Assembly: GCA_030043175.1 (NCBI GenBank)
Contig: JASHYD010001117.1
Coordinates: forward strand, 1 to 8,636
DNA length: 8,636 bases
Direction: 5' to 3'
Source: Xanthobacteraceae bacterium
GTDB taxonomy: Bacteria > Pseudomonadota > Alphaproteobacteria > Rhizobiales > Xanthobacteraceae
Of the stretch, positions 1 through 7,409 are shown piece after piece. The translations under genes and the position numbers were made by a program. Below the pieces are notes generated by a model that saw only the letters and a program-made list of their open reading frames with translations, was not told the origin of the DNA and did not search any database. Numbering within the stretch: position 1 is the stretch's first letter; each line of letters opens with the position of its first letter.

Positions 1-688
1 AGAAGCGGTGGGTCATGTCGCCGGTGTAGTCGTCATCGGTGATATTCGGACCCTGCAGCGGGAACGGACCCGGCGGCAGCGTGCCGGCGCCCGGAATACG
101 AGTATCGAGCACGCCGGTAGGCAAGCCGGTGGCGCCGGTCGTCAGAAGTTCGACGTCGCCAGGGTTGATGTCCTGCTCACCGAGAGATTGGACAATCGCA
201 ACCGTCGCGAACGGCGCAGTCGGGTCTGTTATCGGGTTCGTGCTCGGCGCTGATGGCGCACCGTTCGTATTAGGCTGCGGCATCAGATTGGTGGGGCTGT
301 AGGGGATTTTCGCCGCGTCGGGCGCGCCGAAATACCAGGACGATTGCGCCGCAACGGAGAACTGCTGGGCCAGTGAGAAATTTGGCCCCGGGGTGCCATC
401 GATATTGACGATGCCCTTGGACAGAATGTTGGAGATCGTCTGTCCTTTGCCCTTCGCCTTGTAGACGCCAAAGGTATGGTCGAGACCGCGGTTTTCGCCG
501 ATCAGAATGATGACGTGTTTGATCGGGCTTTCAGTACTGATGTGATCCGCCGGATTAGAATCCCCTTGCTTGTCGGGCGCGCCGATCGCGCCGGTCCCAA
601 GCCCGAATGCCGAGATTGCAAGAATTGGTGTAAACAGAGCGGTTGCCAACCGCCAATGACGTTTTCTAAGCCGAGTATCCGCGATCAT
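1..688 (-). CDS. Exported phosphoesterase (phospholipase C / AcpA-type), 5' part only
   Basis: Reading leftward from the ATG at 688-686, the frame stays open for 229 codons and leaves the window, so only the N-terminal part is present. Residues 1-37 form a signal peptide: basic start (RLRKRHWR), a hydrophobic stretch at about 14-35, likely cleavage after AIGA. Residues 56-75 carry the family's entry motif, IKHVIILIGENRGLDHTF. In this phosphoesterase superfamily (phospholipase C, AcpA) the E-N pair, here E65/N66, binds the active-site metal. The usual form is ENRSFDHYFG, so GLDHTF is a mild variant. Residues 219-229 (DDDYTGDMTHRF) match the family's GD-x-x-HRF segment. The nucleophile and second metal site would lie beyond the edge. 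A GAGG Shine-Dalgarno sequence 7 bases upstream supports this start. The protein should act in the periplasm or outside the cell on phosphate esters; substrate unknown. It lies on the same strand as the cytochrome operon, 675 bp away, so co-transcription is uncertain. Confidence 0.86.
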   Translation of the reverse strand, partial: MIADTRLRKRHWRLATALFTPILAISAFGLGTGAIGAPDKQGDSNPADHISTESPIKHVIILIGENRGLDHTFGVYKAKGKGQTISNILSKGIVNIDGTPGPNFSLAQQFSVAAQSSWYFGAPDAAKIPYSPTNLMPQPNTNGAPSAPSTNPITDPTAPFATVAIVQSLGEQDINPGDVELLTTGATGLPTGVLDTRIPGAGTLPPGPFPLQGPNITDDDYTGDMTHRF

Positions 689-1363
689 ATTTGCCTCTAG
701 GTTGCACTCGGGACGCCATCGCCCCACATTTTTTTGCCGGCCAACTGTGACACCTGGATTAAGGGAACTCTTTCACTTCAGAAATTTTTCGATCGCGAGG
801 AGAAGCGCGCGGATCCCGTAGGCACGGCAGATTTCTCGATTCAGCCGCGCAGGCGGGGAGAGTGGCGGACAGAAAGCAGTGCCGCTCGTGGCACACTGAG
901 GAAGCTGCTTTGCCTTCGGGCTATTTCCTTGATTTCCAATCTGCCCGCGTGACTGATGGTAATGCGTAGCGCCGGCTCAAAAAAATTCGCGTGCGGCCTG
1001 ACCTCATGCTCCGCCGGCTGCGATTTCCGCGAATGGCCCATTCCTTAGCCCGAAGCTATCGGGGTAAGCTGCCATCAACGGCGGTATCAGCACCACCGGC
1101 GAAGTTTGACCGGGACCAGCCATTCGACCGTTTGCCGAGTCGCAAGGGGCAGAGCACAACCCGTGGGCCCTCAAGATCGATCACCCGGTCGGCACTCATT
1201 CGCAGCGCTAGCGGCGTGAGTCCTGCACCGGAAGGTGGGCTGCGTTTCGCGCCCCTGATACTTCCCACCGTGAATACGATTTGCGGCGGCGAAGCGATTG
1301 AAACGCCGCATCGCGCGACAAGTCCTGTCAACAGACCACCCGCGCGATCGTTCGGCGCAGGGC
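689..1363. other. 675-bp gap without a convincing gene
   Basis: This separates the stop of the beta-propeller gene from the start of the phosphoesterase gene. Open frames exist on both strands, but their translations are rich in Arg, Ser and Pro and show no family motif. One short minus-strand run at about 774-845 (ending AYGIRALLLAIEKFLK then stop) reads like protein, but it has no start and no recognisable relatives, so it may be a relic. The part nearest 688 must hold the ribosome site and probably the promoter of the phosphoesterase gene; I see no clear -35/-10 pair. Confidence 0.5.
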
Positions 1364-3214
1364 TCACTCCATGTCCGAGGCCTTGCGAAATTGAATCCGG
1401 GCGACCTTGTTCAACCCCGTTTCCGGCGCGATGATCTCTGACGGGCTCACGGTGTTGTTGATCGCCAGATGACGCATGACGGTGCCCCGACTCGGCATCT
1501 GGTACTCGGTGAACGTCGCGGTGGCCGGATCGAACTTGGCGAGCATGTCGGCGTTGTTCAGGTTGATCCATACGTTGTGGGCGTTATCGACCACGGTTCC
1601 GTACGGGTAGCTGTACTTGTGGGGTAACGCATATTGCGTCACCTGATGGGTATGAATGTCGATCTTGGCGATCTTGTCCGAGCAGTATAGGGCGACCCAG
1701 ACGACATCGGCATTCGGATCCGCGCCGATGCGGCGCGGGCAATTGTGCAAGGGCGTGGCCGAATTCTGCAGGGAATTCAGCCTGAGATAGTTTTCCCGAT
1801 CGGCCTCGGTCACTTGCATACCGCTTTCAGGCCCTGTGGGCTCGAAAATGATCTCAGCAACCTTGCCGGTGTCGGCATTGGCGACGTCGACCCTGTCGCT
1901 GCCTGGCGAGGTGAACCATGCATTGCCCTCACGATCGACCGTAATGCCGTAGGTATCCTTGCCGCTAATCAGTGGGTAGAAGCTGTGCTGTCCGGTCTTG
2001 GGGTCCAATCTCAGGGCGCCATTCCGGAAAATCGATTTTCCTGTGACGGGATCGAGCATCACGGCGCCATCCTGGAACGTCGCCGACCAGATCACGCCCT
2101 TGTGCACCTTCTGATCCACCGCGACGGTGTTGCGCGCGCCCGGCGTGCTCGCGGATCTCTGATACTCGACGAACCGTTCGGTCTTGGGATCGAACATCAG
2201 CAGGTTATTGTTCGCCTGATTATTGGTCCAGATGTTGCCTTCTGGATCGGTGACGATCCCGTGCGTCGATGCGACGCCGCCGTTCTTAGCGGGAAACCTG
2301 TATGAGGTGACGTTGCCAGTCGCGGGATCGAGCTTGAATATGCTCGCGTCCAGCGTCGTCTCGTCGGAGAGAAAGATGCTGCCGTCGGGACCGACCGCGG
2401 CATCATGGGCCGCGCGACCTTGCCAGCGCGACGGGGTGCCTTCCATCCAATCGCTGCCGTTGTGCACATAGGCCTCGGGCGGGGCTTCCGGGCGCGGCAG
2501 ATCGTACTCGGTGATGACGACCCGTGCGGCTTCGCCCGTCGGTCGCGGCAGAGGCTTGAGATCGTAGCTTGCCGGGCTCGGTCCTCGAACCTTGGTCAGA
2601 AAACGGACGATCTCATCCTTATAGGCATCAATGGTCGGCGTTACGGGGGCGTTGGGCCTTATGGGTGTGCCATTTGAGCTCAGCGACATGACGTTGACGA
2701 TCTTGCGCCAGCCATCCGCATCAAATCGGTTTTGCAGTGTGAACTGGTTGGGGTGGCAGCCGCTGCAGTTGGCAGCATAGATGCGCTTCTCCCGGCTTTC
2801 CGCCGGCGTGCGCTCCGGAAAACTGTTCATCCATTCGACGCCGGTCAGCTGCTTCTCGAAATTCGCCAGTGGCTGAAGCTGCAATCCGACGATTTGTTGG
2901 ACCTCGCCGTTGCCGGCGTCCACATTGAGCCGAGCGGTCTGGAATCCCTGAGCCTGGGCCCAGAGGCTGTATTTGATGCCTTTTTCGACCGGCGGGAAAA
3001 CGTAGACGCCCTGCACATTGGTGAACACGCTGGTCACGAACGTCTTGCCGGCGCCGCGAATGGAGACCGTGACGCCTTCCAGGGGTTTGCCATCAGGCGA
3101 CGTTATGGTGCCCCTGAGCTTCGGCCCGCCCGGCACATATTGCGAAAACGCGCTCGAGGCGCCAACCATGCCCGCCAGCAGGATGATCAGCGCACCGATC
3201 CGATGGAAATTCAT
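1364..3214 (-). CDS. Exported protein: carboxypeptidase-regulatory-like domain, haem c site and Vgb-like beta-propeller
   Basis: 616 residues. Residues 1-24 are a signal peptide (hydrophobic 6-20, cleavage near AFS-QY). Residues about 33-113 are a carboxypeptidase regulatory-like beta-sandwich (LRGTITSPDGKPLEGVTVSI, then QGVYVFPPV). Residues 150-154 are CSGCH, a covalent haem c site, inside a short helical segment (about 138-210); M174-M176 is a possible region for the distal ligand. From about 240 to 608 come repeated propeller blades of the virginiamycin B (streptogramin) lyase type, for example GIVTDPEGNIWTNN, GITVDREGNAWFTS and GTVVDNAHNVWINL, each followed by a FDP-T or similar turn. Despite the common 'lyase' label, lyase activity is not shown; the propeller may simply bind a substrate or partner. 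The start has a strong GGAGG (3220-3224) 5 bases upstream. It follows the cytochrome gene by 17 bp, so the pair is very likely one operon and the two proteins may exchange electrons in the periplasm. Pathway unknown. Confidence 0.9.
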   Translation of the reverse strand: MNFHRIGALIILLAGMVGASSAFSQYVPGGPKLRGTITSPDGKPLEGVTVSIRGAGKTFVTSVFTNVQGVYVFPPVEKGIKYSLWAQAQGFQTARLNVDAGNGEVQQIVGLQLQPLANFEKQLTGVEWMNSFPERTPAESREKRIYAANCSGCHPNQFTLQNRFDADGWRKIVNVMSLSSNGTPIRPNAPVTPTIDAYKDEIVRFLTKVRGPSPASYDLKPLPRPTGEAARVVITEYDLPRPEAPPEAYVHNGSDWMEGTPSRWQGRAAHDAAVGPDGSIFLSDETTLDASIFKLDPATGNVTSYRFPAKNGGVASTHGIVTDPEGNIWTNNQANNNLLMFDPKTERFVEYQRSASTPGARNTVAVDQKVHKGVIWSATFQDGAVMLDPVTGKSIFRNGALRLDPKTGQHSFYPLISGKDTYGITVDREGNAWFTSPGSDRVDVANADTGKVAEIIFEPTGPESGMQVTEADRENYLRLNSLQNSATPLHNCPRRIGADPNADVVWVALYCSDKIAKIDIHTHQVTQYALPHKYSYPYGTVVDNAHNVWINLNNADMLAKFDPATATFTEYQMPSRGTVMRHLAINNTVSPSEIIAPETGLNKVARIQFRKASDME

Positions 3215-3231
3215 TTTCGCCTCCGTCGGGC

Positions 3232-3657
3232 TCAGTCAAGTGTTTTCAGATACGCAATGATGTCGTCGACCTCATCAGGTGTCAGGCCGTACTTCCAGGC
3301 CGGCATGTAGGTGGGGCCGCCGTTGAGGATGATGTCCCGGAACGCGTTCTCCTGCTCCGGCGCGATATTTCGGAATCGGCCACCGAGATTGGGCCCGAGC
3401 GCGGAGACACAGCATAATTTGCTGCCGCCCGCCCCGAATTTGGAGAGATGGCAGAGTGAACAGCGCTGGAAAAATACCGCAGCGCCCCGCGCCTGCTGGT
3501 CCGTCAATTGCGCACCGTCGGGATGGTGGATCGGCGCGGATCGTTGGATGGCAGCAGCTTGGCCCTCTTGCGCCGACAAAAACGCCGCGCGGCCGACCAA
3601 AAGCGCTGCAGCCAAACTTGCAGCCAGGCCTATTCGTGCAATCCTCGCATGCGGCAT
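3232..3657 (-). CDS. Exported monohaem class I-type cytochrome c
   Basis: 141 residues. Residues 1-29 are a signal peptide ending near LSA-Q. The haem site is CSLCH at 66-70, preceded by the usual helix (QQARGAAVFFQR). The likely distal ligand is M118 in GGPTYMPAWKYGLTPDEVDDIIAYLKTL, whose first part (PTYMPAW) and last helix are typical of small class I cytochromes. Function: periplasmic electron carrier, matured by the cytochrome c assembly machinery. The adjacent cysteines 82-83 (SKLCCVSALGPNLGGR) are unusual between haem site and Met ligand; they could form a disulfide or bind something else. The gene is first in an operon with the beta-propeller haem protein 17 bp downstream, which makes that protein the likely electron partner. 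A purine-rich GGGGA lies about 8 bases before the ATG. The protein is short, as expected for a single-haem domain. Confidence 0.93.
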   Translation of the reverse strand: MPHARIARIGLAASLAAALLVGRAAFLSAQEGQAAAIQRSAPIHHPDGAQLTDQQARGAAVFFQRCSLCHLSKFGAGGSKLCCVSALGPNLGGRFRNIAPEQENAFRDIILNGGPTYMPAWKYGLTPDEVDDIIAYLKTLD

Positions 3658-3704
3658 GTTACGTCCCCGCGAAAAGGATCAATTGCCGCCGTCAAGCGTC
3701 GCTA

Positions 3705-3734
3705 AATCTATTGCTCCCTTCGCTAGCAAGTCAA
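3705..3734 (-). promoter_or_regulatory. Candidate sigma-70 promoter of the cytochrome/beta-propeller operon
   Basis: On the minus strand TTGACT (3734-3729, five of six matches to TTGACA) is followed after 18 bases by TAGATT (3710-3705, four of six matches to TATAAT). The -10 box lies 47 bases upstream of the cytochrome ATG, a normal leader length. No operator-like palindrome is evident nearby. The rest of 3658-3897 holds no gene. Prediction by eye only. Confidence 0.4.
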
Positions 3735-3897
3735 GGTAGCGCGCCAAGTATCATGGGGACCGGATCGCTATGTGGCAGATCTTCGCCGCAGCTGCACGGC
3801 CCAGCCTCGCTCCCGTGTTTCCGAAGCTGGAGTAACTCCGGACCATCGTCTGCGGGATGGCGATGACTCACCTTGACCCGAAGCCGACCTCGCGGTT

Positions 3898-4857
3898 TCA
3901 CTCTGCCTTGATGTTTGCCTCGCGGACCGCGCGGCCGTATTCGTGATATTTCCAGCGAAGATAACTAAGCCCGTGGCGCATACGCCACCGGAAAGAGCCC
4001 TGGACCGCAAGATTGTGCTTAATTTCGAGCCCGCGGCCGTGAAGCACGGCGAGTTGTCAGGCAGCTTCTGCGGTGTCTTCGCCGAAGCCACAGGCCGATC
4101 CATACGTCGAGGTCGTAATCCGAGTAACCGGATCCACGTCGACGCCCGCGGCAGCGGCCCGATGGGCGTCGAAGTTGGTGGCAAGGGCGCGCAGCCGGCC
4201 CGCATTCAGGTGCTCGGACACAGTCGAGAACAATGCCGGATATGGGAGGAAGAAATACCCACGTTCGCCGCGCGCGTGAGCCTCTCGTTGCCAATTCACG
4301 CCCGCCGGGGCCGAGAGTGGCCAGCGTTATTCCGCGAGGCTTGGCCGGCGTCAATCAGGTCGGCCTTGCCATGGGGCGCGGCAGCGTTGGCGGGCGTTGC
4401 GGCCGGGGCATCGACTAAATTGCAAACCGGCTCGACGTTCGTCAGCGGATGGTAATCCGTCTTTACACGAGCGCGTCTATGAGCGAGCTGTTGCTATCCA
4501 TCATCCGGGTGCTGCCGTCAGGCGCGGAGCGCGACACAACTTCGGCTCCAATGATGCCGCCGGCCCCGCTGCGGTTCTCAATTGTGAAAGCCAGTCACTG
4601 CCCCGTCCGATCCGCTCCGCCAGAATATCCCGATTTCTGGCCCTTAGAGTGTGGTATGACTTGGAGCGAAGTGCCTGCGGGTACCCAATCCGCATTGTCA
4701 GATAACGCGTAGAGGTCGTATTGGTGCCTCGCTCGCGACGCCGCTGTTGGCGCAGTTTGCGGCGCCATGGGCGACGGTGACACTCCCGGATTGCGTACGA
4801 AAAACCCGCATTCGAGAACAGGGCCGGCGCAGTGACGGTTCGATCATAACAAGGCAT
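3898..4857 (-). pseudogene. Decayed TctC/Bug-family transporter substrate-binding protein
   Basis: No single frame is long, but fragments in successive minus-strand frames follow the order of a TctC/Bug protein, the periplasmic binding subunit of tripartite tricarboxylate transporters. At 4683-4603, YP, then 16 residues, then DILAERIGR matches the family's YP-x16-DILARLIG. At 4591-4466, ENRSGAGGIIGAEVVSRSAPDG is the family hallmark. At 4454-4344, EPVCNLVDAPAA then ADLIDAG; at 4342-4285, ITLATLGPG; at 4218-4174, SEHLNAGRLRALATN (usual: EHIKAGKLRALAVT); at 4132-4088, GYSDYDLDVWIGLW; at 3945-3901, HEYGRAVREANIKAE then stop, the usual C-terminus. An in-frame TGA lies at 4057-4059. The order and spacing fit a gene of about 320 codons with several frameshifts and a lost middle (the VPYKG region is not recognisable). 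The N-terminal signal peptide cannot be read, so the right boundary is approximate. The gene cannot make a working protein. Confidence 0.8.
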
Positions 4858-5595
4858 TGCACGGTTGTAGAAAAAAGCGGAGGCATGACGTGGCCGCCGC
4901 TCAGCGAGGGGGAGGCTTCACAGCGCAAGCGCTCTGCCGCTGCCGCTGCGGAATTGGCGCCCTAGCATCGGGTCCGCATTTGGCGGTTCATGGCTGAGCG
5001 ACGAGCATCGACGACTATCTCGTCCTCCGTCGTATACGCGCGAACGTCCCGGTCACACATGACATTTTCCGCCAAGGTCGGAAAGTCGGGTCTGTTACCG
5101 AAGTCGGCCCCGGTCCGCGCCGGAAGGTCGGCGGGTCGAAACTCGTTTGGTTTCGAATCTACTGACGACCGCTTTGTCGTCCACCTGACGCAGCCGAATG
5201 GAAAGCGGATTCTGGCCACCCCAGAGCATGGCCGCTTCTTGGATCAAGTGGTTGAACGCGCCGCCTCCGCGCACACCAGTAACGACTGCTATGGGATAGC
5301 TCGAGAAGCGTGTAGGTGACGCCGCAGGCGGACATGCGATTAGTTTGCGGGAGCCGCCGATAGACGCGGTGCCGGAAAGCGGAGCAGTTCGCGTCAACCA
5401 TCTCCGCGGCGCGAAGCCGGGCTTCGGCCGTTCACCAAATATGAGTCATACACGGCGCGAACCGGAACACTGCCGCCGCAGCAACTGTTATCCGTGGCCG
5501 GCAGCCCGTCGAGGCAATTGGTTGATTGCTCATGCGATGCCAGCGCAGAGCGACTAGCGGCGGGTTGCCGGCGCACGACGCGAGGCTTTGGAGGC
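4858..5595. other. 738 bp without an identifiable gene
   Basis: Several overlapping open frames of 60-120 codons run on both strands, none with a family motif, good ribosome site or convincing composition. Minus-strand pieces around 4962-5219 (ENVMCDRDVRAYTTEDEIVV) and 5095-5397 (AVVTGVRGGGAFNHLIQEAA) read somewhat like protein and could be remains of another decayed gene upstream of the TctC relic, but I cannot assign them. The start of the TctC relic may also reach into the first bases. Confidence 0.4.
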
Positions 5596-5781
5596 ATGGC
5601 GAAGCAATCACCTGATCCGCACGCATCACCGCCGTCGTCCTGGGACGTGTATCGCCAGGCCCACAAAGCGATATGGCTCGGTATCGTCGTGGCAACTGAC
5701 GAACGCGACGCTATTGAGAAGGTGGCGAAGGAGCGTAACATTCCGGCAAACAGACTCATCGCGACGCGGCGGCGATCGTAG
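5596..5781 (+). CDS. Small conserved-looking protein of unknown function (61 aa)
   Basis: The chosen ATG at 5596 gives 61 residues: a polar, proline-rich start (about 1-14) and then a compact domain at 15-58 (SWDVYRQAHKAIWLGIVVATDERDAIEKVAKERNIPANRLIATRR) with strand-helix character. The pattern W-D-V-Y...WLG-x-V-x-A-x-D-E-x-x-A-I-E-K-A...P-A-x-R-L resembles small uncharacterised proteins common in Bradyrhizobium-type genomes; that likeness is from memory, not a search. The frame is open further upstream to 5494, but that extension looks non-coding (Ser/Arg/Cys-rich). GAGG motifs lie just before the ATG, one very close and one about 10 bases away. No signal peptide, membrane segment or catalytic motif. 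It stands alone among decayed sequence, so its neighbours give no clue. Function unknown. Confidence 0.62.
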   Translation: MAKQSPDPHASPPSSWDVYRQAHKAIWLGIVVATDERDAIEKVAKERNIPANRLIATRRRS

Positions 5782-5822
5782 GTGCAGCGCGCGCAAGAAG
5801 CGCTGTTGCTCGGGCAAGATCC

Positions 5823-5940
5823 TCAAAACTTATAGTTCGCATCGATACGAGCAATGTTACCCTTGACGATTTGCATCGAGCTGACGTTTGCTCCGAGGAC
5901 GACAATTCCCAGGGGGAGAAAGCAGGCGCAGCGTAACTCC
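5823..5940 (-). pseudogene. Possible tail of an outer-membrane beta-barrel protein
   Basis: The minus strand just before the TGA at 5825-5823 encodes GIVVLGANVSSMQIVKGN followed by IARIDANYKF. It has alternating hydrophobic residues and a C-terminal Phe, the usual recognition ending of outer-membrane barrel proteins of the porin/Omp25 kind. The frame upstream (to about 5995) is basic and non-barrel-like, so only the last strand or two would survive. This could be a relic or chance; the evidence is the ending alone. Confidence 0.22.
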
Positions 5941-6383
5941 GCTGACAATTTGCGTCCCCATCGCAGCGTCGTGGTTTCCCGTGTCGGGCCCATGGCTTCA
6001 ACAGTTCGGAGACGCCGCTGACGAATTAGGGTGCCCTTTTCCTGATGCAGCGGTTTCAGTCGACACCCGGTCGCCCAATTGTTCCATGTGCGCTACGGGC
6101 GGCTTCTCAATGAACATTTCATGCCCAATTGCAGCAGCAACGTTTGTTGTTTTTGGACTCCAGGATCGACATCCAAAGGAAGATTCGGGGTCACGGCGGA
6201 TACGGAATTCACCATACATTTCAATCTTCTAAGACCAGCTTTCGAACATCGGATTTCAGCTTGCAATCGCGGCCGATTTCGCTATCCAGTGTGTGTCATT
6301 TTGGCAACTGTCGGGAGCAACTGACTCTGGTATGCAACCAACGGAACGGGATGGCGTTCTTAGGTGGGGGTAGAGGACAACAA
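5941..6383. other. About 440 bp with no convincing gene
   Basis: Open frames here (for example plus 5888-6232 and minus 5998-6219) overlap each other and show no recognisable motif or good ribosome site. The composition is less GC-rich than the flanking genes, with stretches such as the region around 6120-6240. The end of this stretch must contain the promoter of the 70-residue protein starting at 6384; I cannot point to clear boxes. Confidence 0.45.
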
Positions 6384-6596
6384 ATGAACGAATGTCTCAG
6401 GACTTCCGCGGCGGCGTCACGTTGCGCGTTTTGCGGAAAGCATCTGCCCATCGTGAACGGAGAGCTACAGCCTTGGCGCGCACCGAGCGGTGAGTTTTTC
6501 TGCAATGAATTTTGCGCCGACGACGCGGAAGAGGTACGCTTCCGAAGACATGGAAAGGCTGAAAGGAAAGCCCACCAGCGCGACTTTTTCTTCTGA
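6384..6596 (+). CDS. Small four-cysteine, zinc-ribbon-like protein (70 aa)
   Basis: ATG at 6384 with AGAGG 7 bases upstream gives 70 residues. Two cysteine pairs are visible: C14-x-x-C17 in SRCAFCGKHLP and C40-x-x-x-C44 in GEFFCNEFCADD, 22 residues apart. This is the layout of a small treble-clef or zinc-ribbon fold (CxxCGK-x-LP ... FCNEFCA), so one structural zinc is likely. C4 is extra. The C-terminal third (residues 49-67) is charged and basic, with many Arg, Lys and His (EEVRFRRHGKAERKAHQR), which could bind nucleic acid or a partner. No signal peptide. Similar short 'CAFCGK...FCNEFCA' proteins occur, from memory, in bradyrhizobia, without known function. The frame continues upstream to 6129 but that part looks non-coding. 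The next gene is convergent, with its stop 100 bp away. Confidence 0.77.
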   Translation: MNECLRTSAAASRCAFCGKHLPIVNGELQPWRAPSGEFFCNEFCADDAEEVRFRRHGKAERKAHQRDFFF

Positions 6597-6696
6597 CGGT
6601 CGTTTTGACGAGAGCTGGGGAGGGAACGAAGAACTGTCCCGGCCAAAGTTGCGCCAGGGCCCTGTACGGGACCTCGGTGCCGACCGACCGCCGCGT

Positions 6697-6948
6697 TCAC
6701 CGTCGGCTGGGTTTTTCTGCGACCGCGGCTTTGCCGGCCTTTGTGACCTTCCAGCTCATCATGTGGGGATCGGCTGGCTTTTCGGGCTCAATCAGCTTCT
6801 TGCGTTGCAGGCTGAGGAGAGCCGCGTAAGTCGTTGCCAATGTTTCCGCCGAGCCTTTCGCGAATAGCAGTCTACAGTTGTGATACTTGATTCCGGCCAC
6901 CAAAAGCTGTCGCTGCAGTTCGGGCACCCTGTTGCGTTTGGTTGACAT
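6697..6948 (-). CDS. Small basic protein of unknown function (83 or 108 aa)
   Basis: From the ATG at 6948 the protein has 83 residues; the frame also allows an ATG at 7023 (108 residues, adding a very basic segment MSKEFRKKRRAQPRGSYIGRG). GGAG lies about 11 bases before 6948, while nothing convincing precedes 7023, so I chose the shorter form, with doubt. The core reads PELQRQLLVAGIKYHNCRLL, then ETLATTYAALLSLQRKKLIEP, then SWKVTKAGKAAVAE. The order helix-helix-helix followed by a LIEP...WKVTKAGKAA wing resembles a small winged-helix fold of the kind seen in MarR- or PadR-like proteins, which suggests DNA or RNA binding. That is an inference from pattern, not from a match. No signal peptide or membrane segment. 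It is convergent with the zinc-ribbon gene on the left. Confidence 0.66.
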   Translation of the reverse strand: MSTKRNRVPELQRQLLVAGIKYHNCRLLFAKGSAETLATTYAALLSLQRKKLIEPEKPADPHMMSWKVTKAGKAAVAEKPSRR

Positions 6949-7143
6949 CGACGTGAAGTCTCCACGCCCTATGTAGCTGCCGCGAGGTTGCGCGCGGCGC
7001 TTCTTCCGGAATTCTTTGCTCATAGTTAATTGCAAGGTTGTGGACCGCAAAGGCGCGACTCAACTGGCAACGCCTCTCCCACCGGCAAGCAGAGTGCGGT
7101 TCAAGAATATCGTGGTCCGGCCCCGCAAAAGCTTCAAGCGCCG

Positions 7144-7362
7144 ATGGACGGGCAATCGGCGGGTGGGCGACATCGGCCTCTGATGCTTGACGGGTCTGCA
7201 TCGCCAGAGGCGATCGTCAAGCGATTTAAGCTCCTCAAGGCAGAGATCGAAGCGGTCGACGGGACCATGACGCAAGATCAACCTGGTTCCCTGCCGGCGA
7301 CAAGAAATCCAGATGCACAGTCGCCAACGCGCCACAATACTGCCGAGCTAAAGTTAAGCTAG
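7144..7362 (+). CDS. Possible small hypothetical protein (72 aa)
   Basis: An ATG at 7144 gives 72 residues; the frame is open back to a TTG at 7030. The middle part (SPEAIVKRFKLLKAEIEAVDG) looks like an amphipathic helix and is the main reason to keep it. The rest is polar and low in complexity (Gln, Pro, Asn, Thr) and probably disordered. No convincing ribosome site precedes 7144. It ends 47 bp before the tRNA gene, on the same strand. It may be real or chance. Confidence 0.32.
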   Translation: MDGQSAGGRHRPLMLDGSASPEAIVKRFKLLKAEIEAVDGTMTQDQPGSLPATRNPDAQSPTRHNTAELKLS

Positions 7363-7409
7363 GCAAAGTCGGGCCGCTTTGTTATACGCAGGGTCGCTTC
7401 TGGCGCCGT

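Noticed and set aside
1282..1310. 7-bp inverted repeat TGCGGCG/CGCCGCA downstream of the propeller gene
   Set aside because: The loop is 15 bases and no T-run follows on the minus strand, so it is too weak to call a terminator.
991..1434. 147-codon plus-strand frame
   Set aside because: Arg/Ser/Pro-rich, overlaps the end of a well-supported gene on the other strand and shows no domain.
1056..1571. Long minus-strand frame overlapping the 3' end of the propeller gene
   Set aside because: Its right part is a shadow of the propeller gene in another frame; the rest lacks any motif or ribosome site.
3768..4205. 145-codon minus-strand frame
   Set aside because: Composition is Arg/Ser/Thr-rich and it covers the C-terminal part of the TctC relic in the wrong frame.
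4449..4712. Plus-strand frame rich in Ser and Pro
   Set aside because: It is the antisense of the conserved ENRSGAGG segment of the TctC relic.
5888..6232. 114-codon plus-strand frame with several cysteines
   Set aside because: No cysteine spacing typical of a metal site, no ribosome site and no recognisable family.
6636..6672. GTCCCG/CGGGAC inverted repeat between the two convergent small genes
   Set aside because: Only 6 bp with a 25-base loop and no T-run; not enough for a bidirectional terminator.
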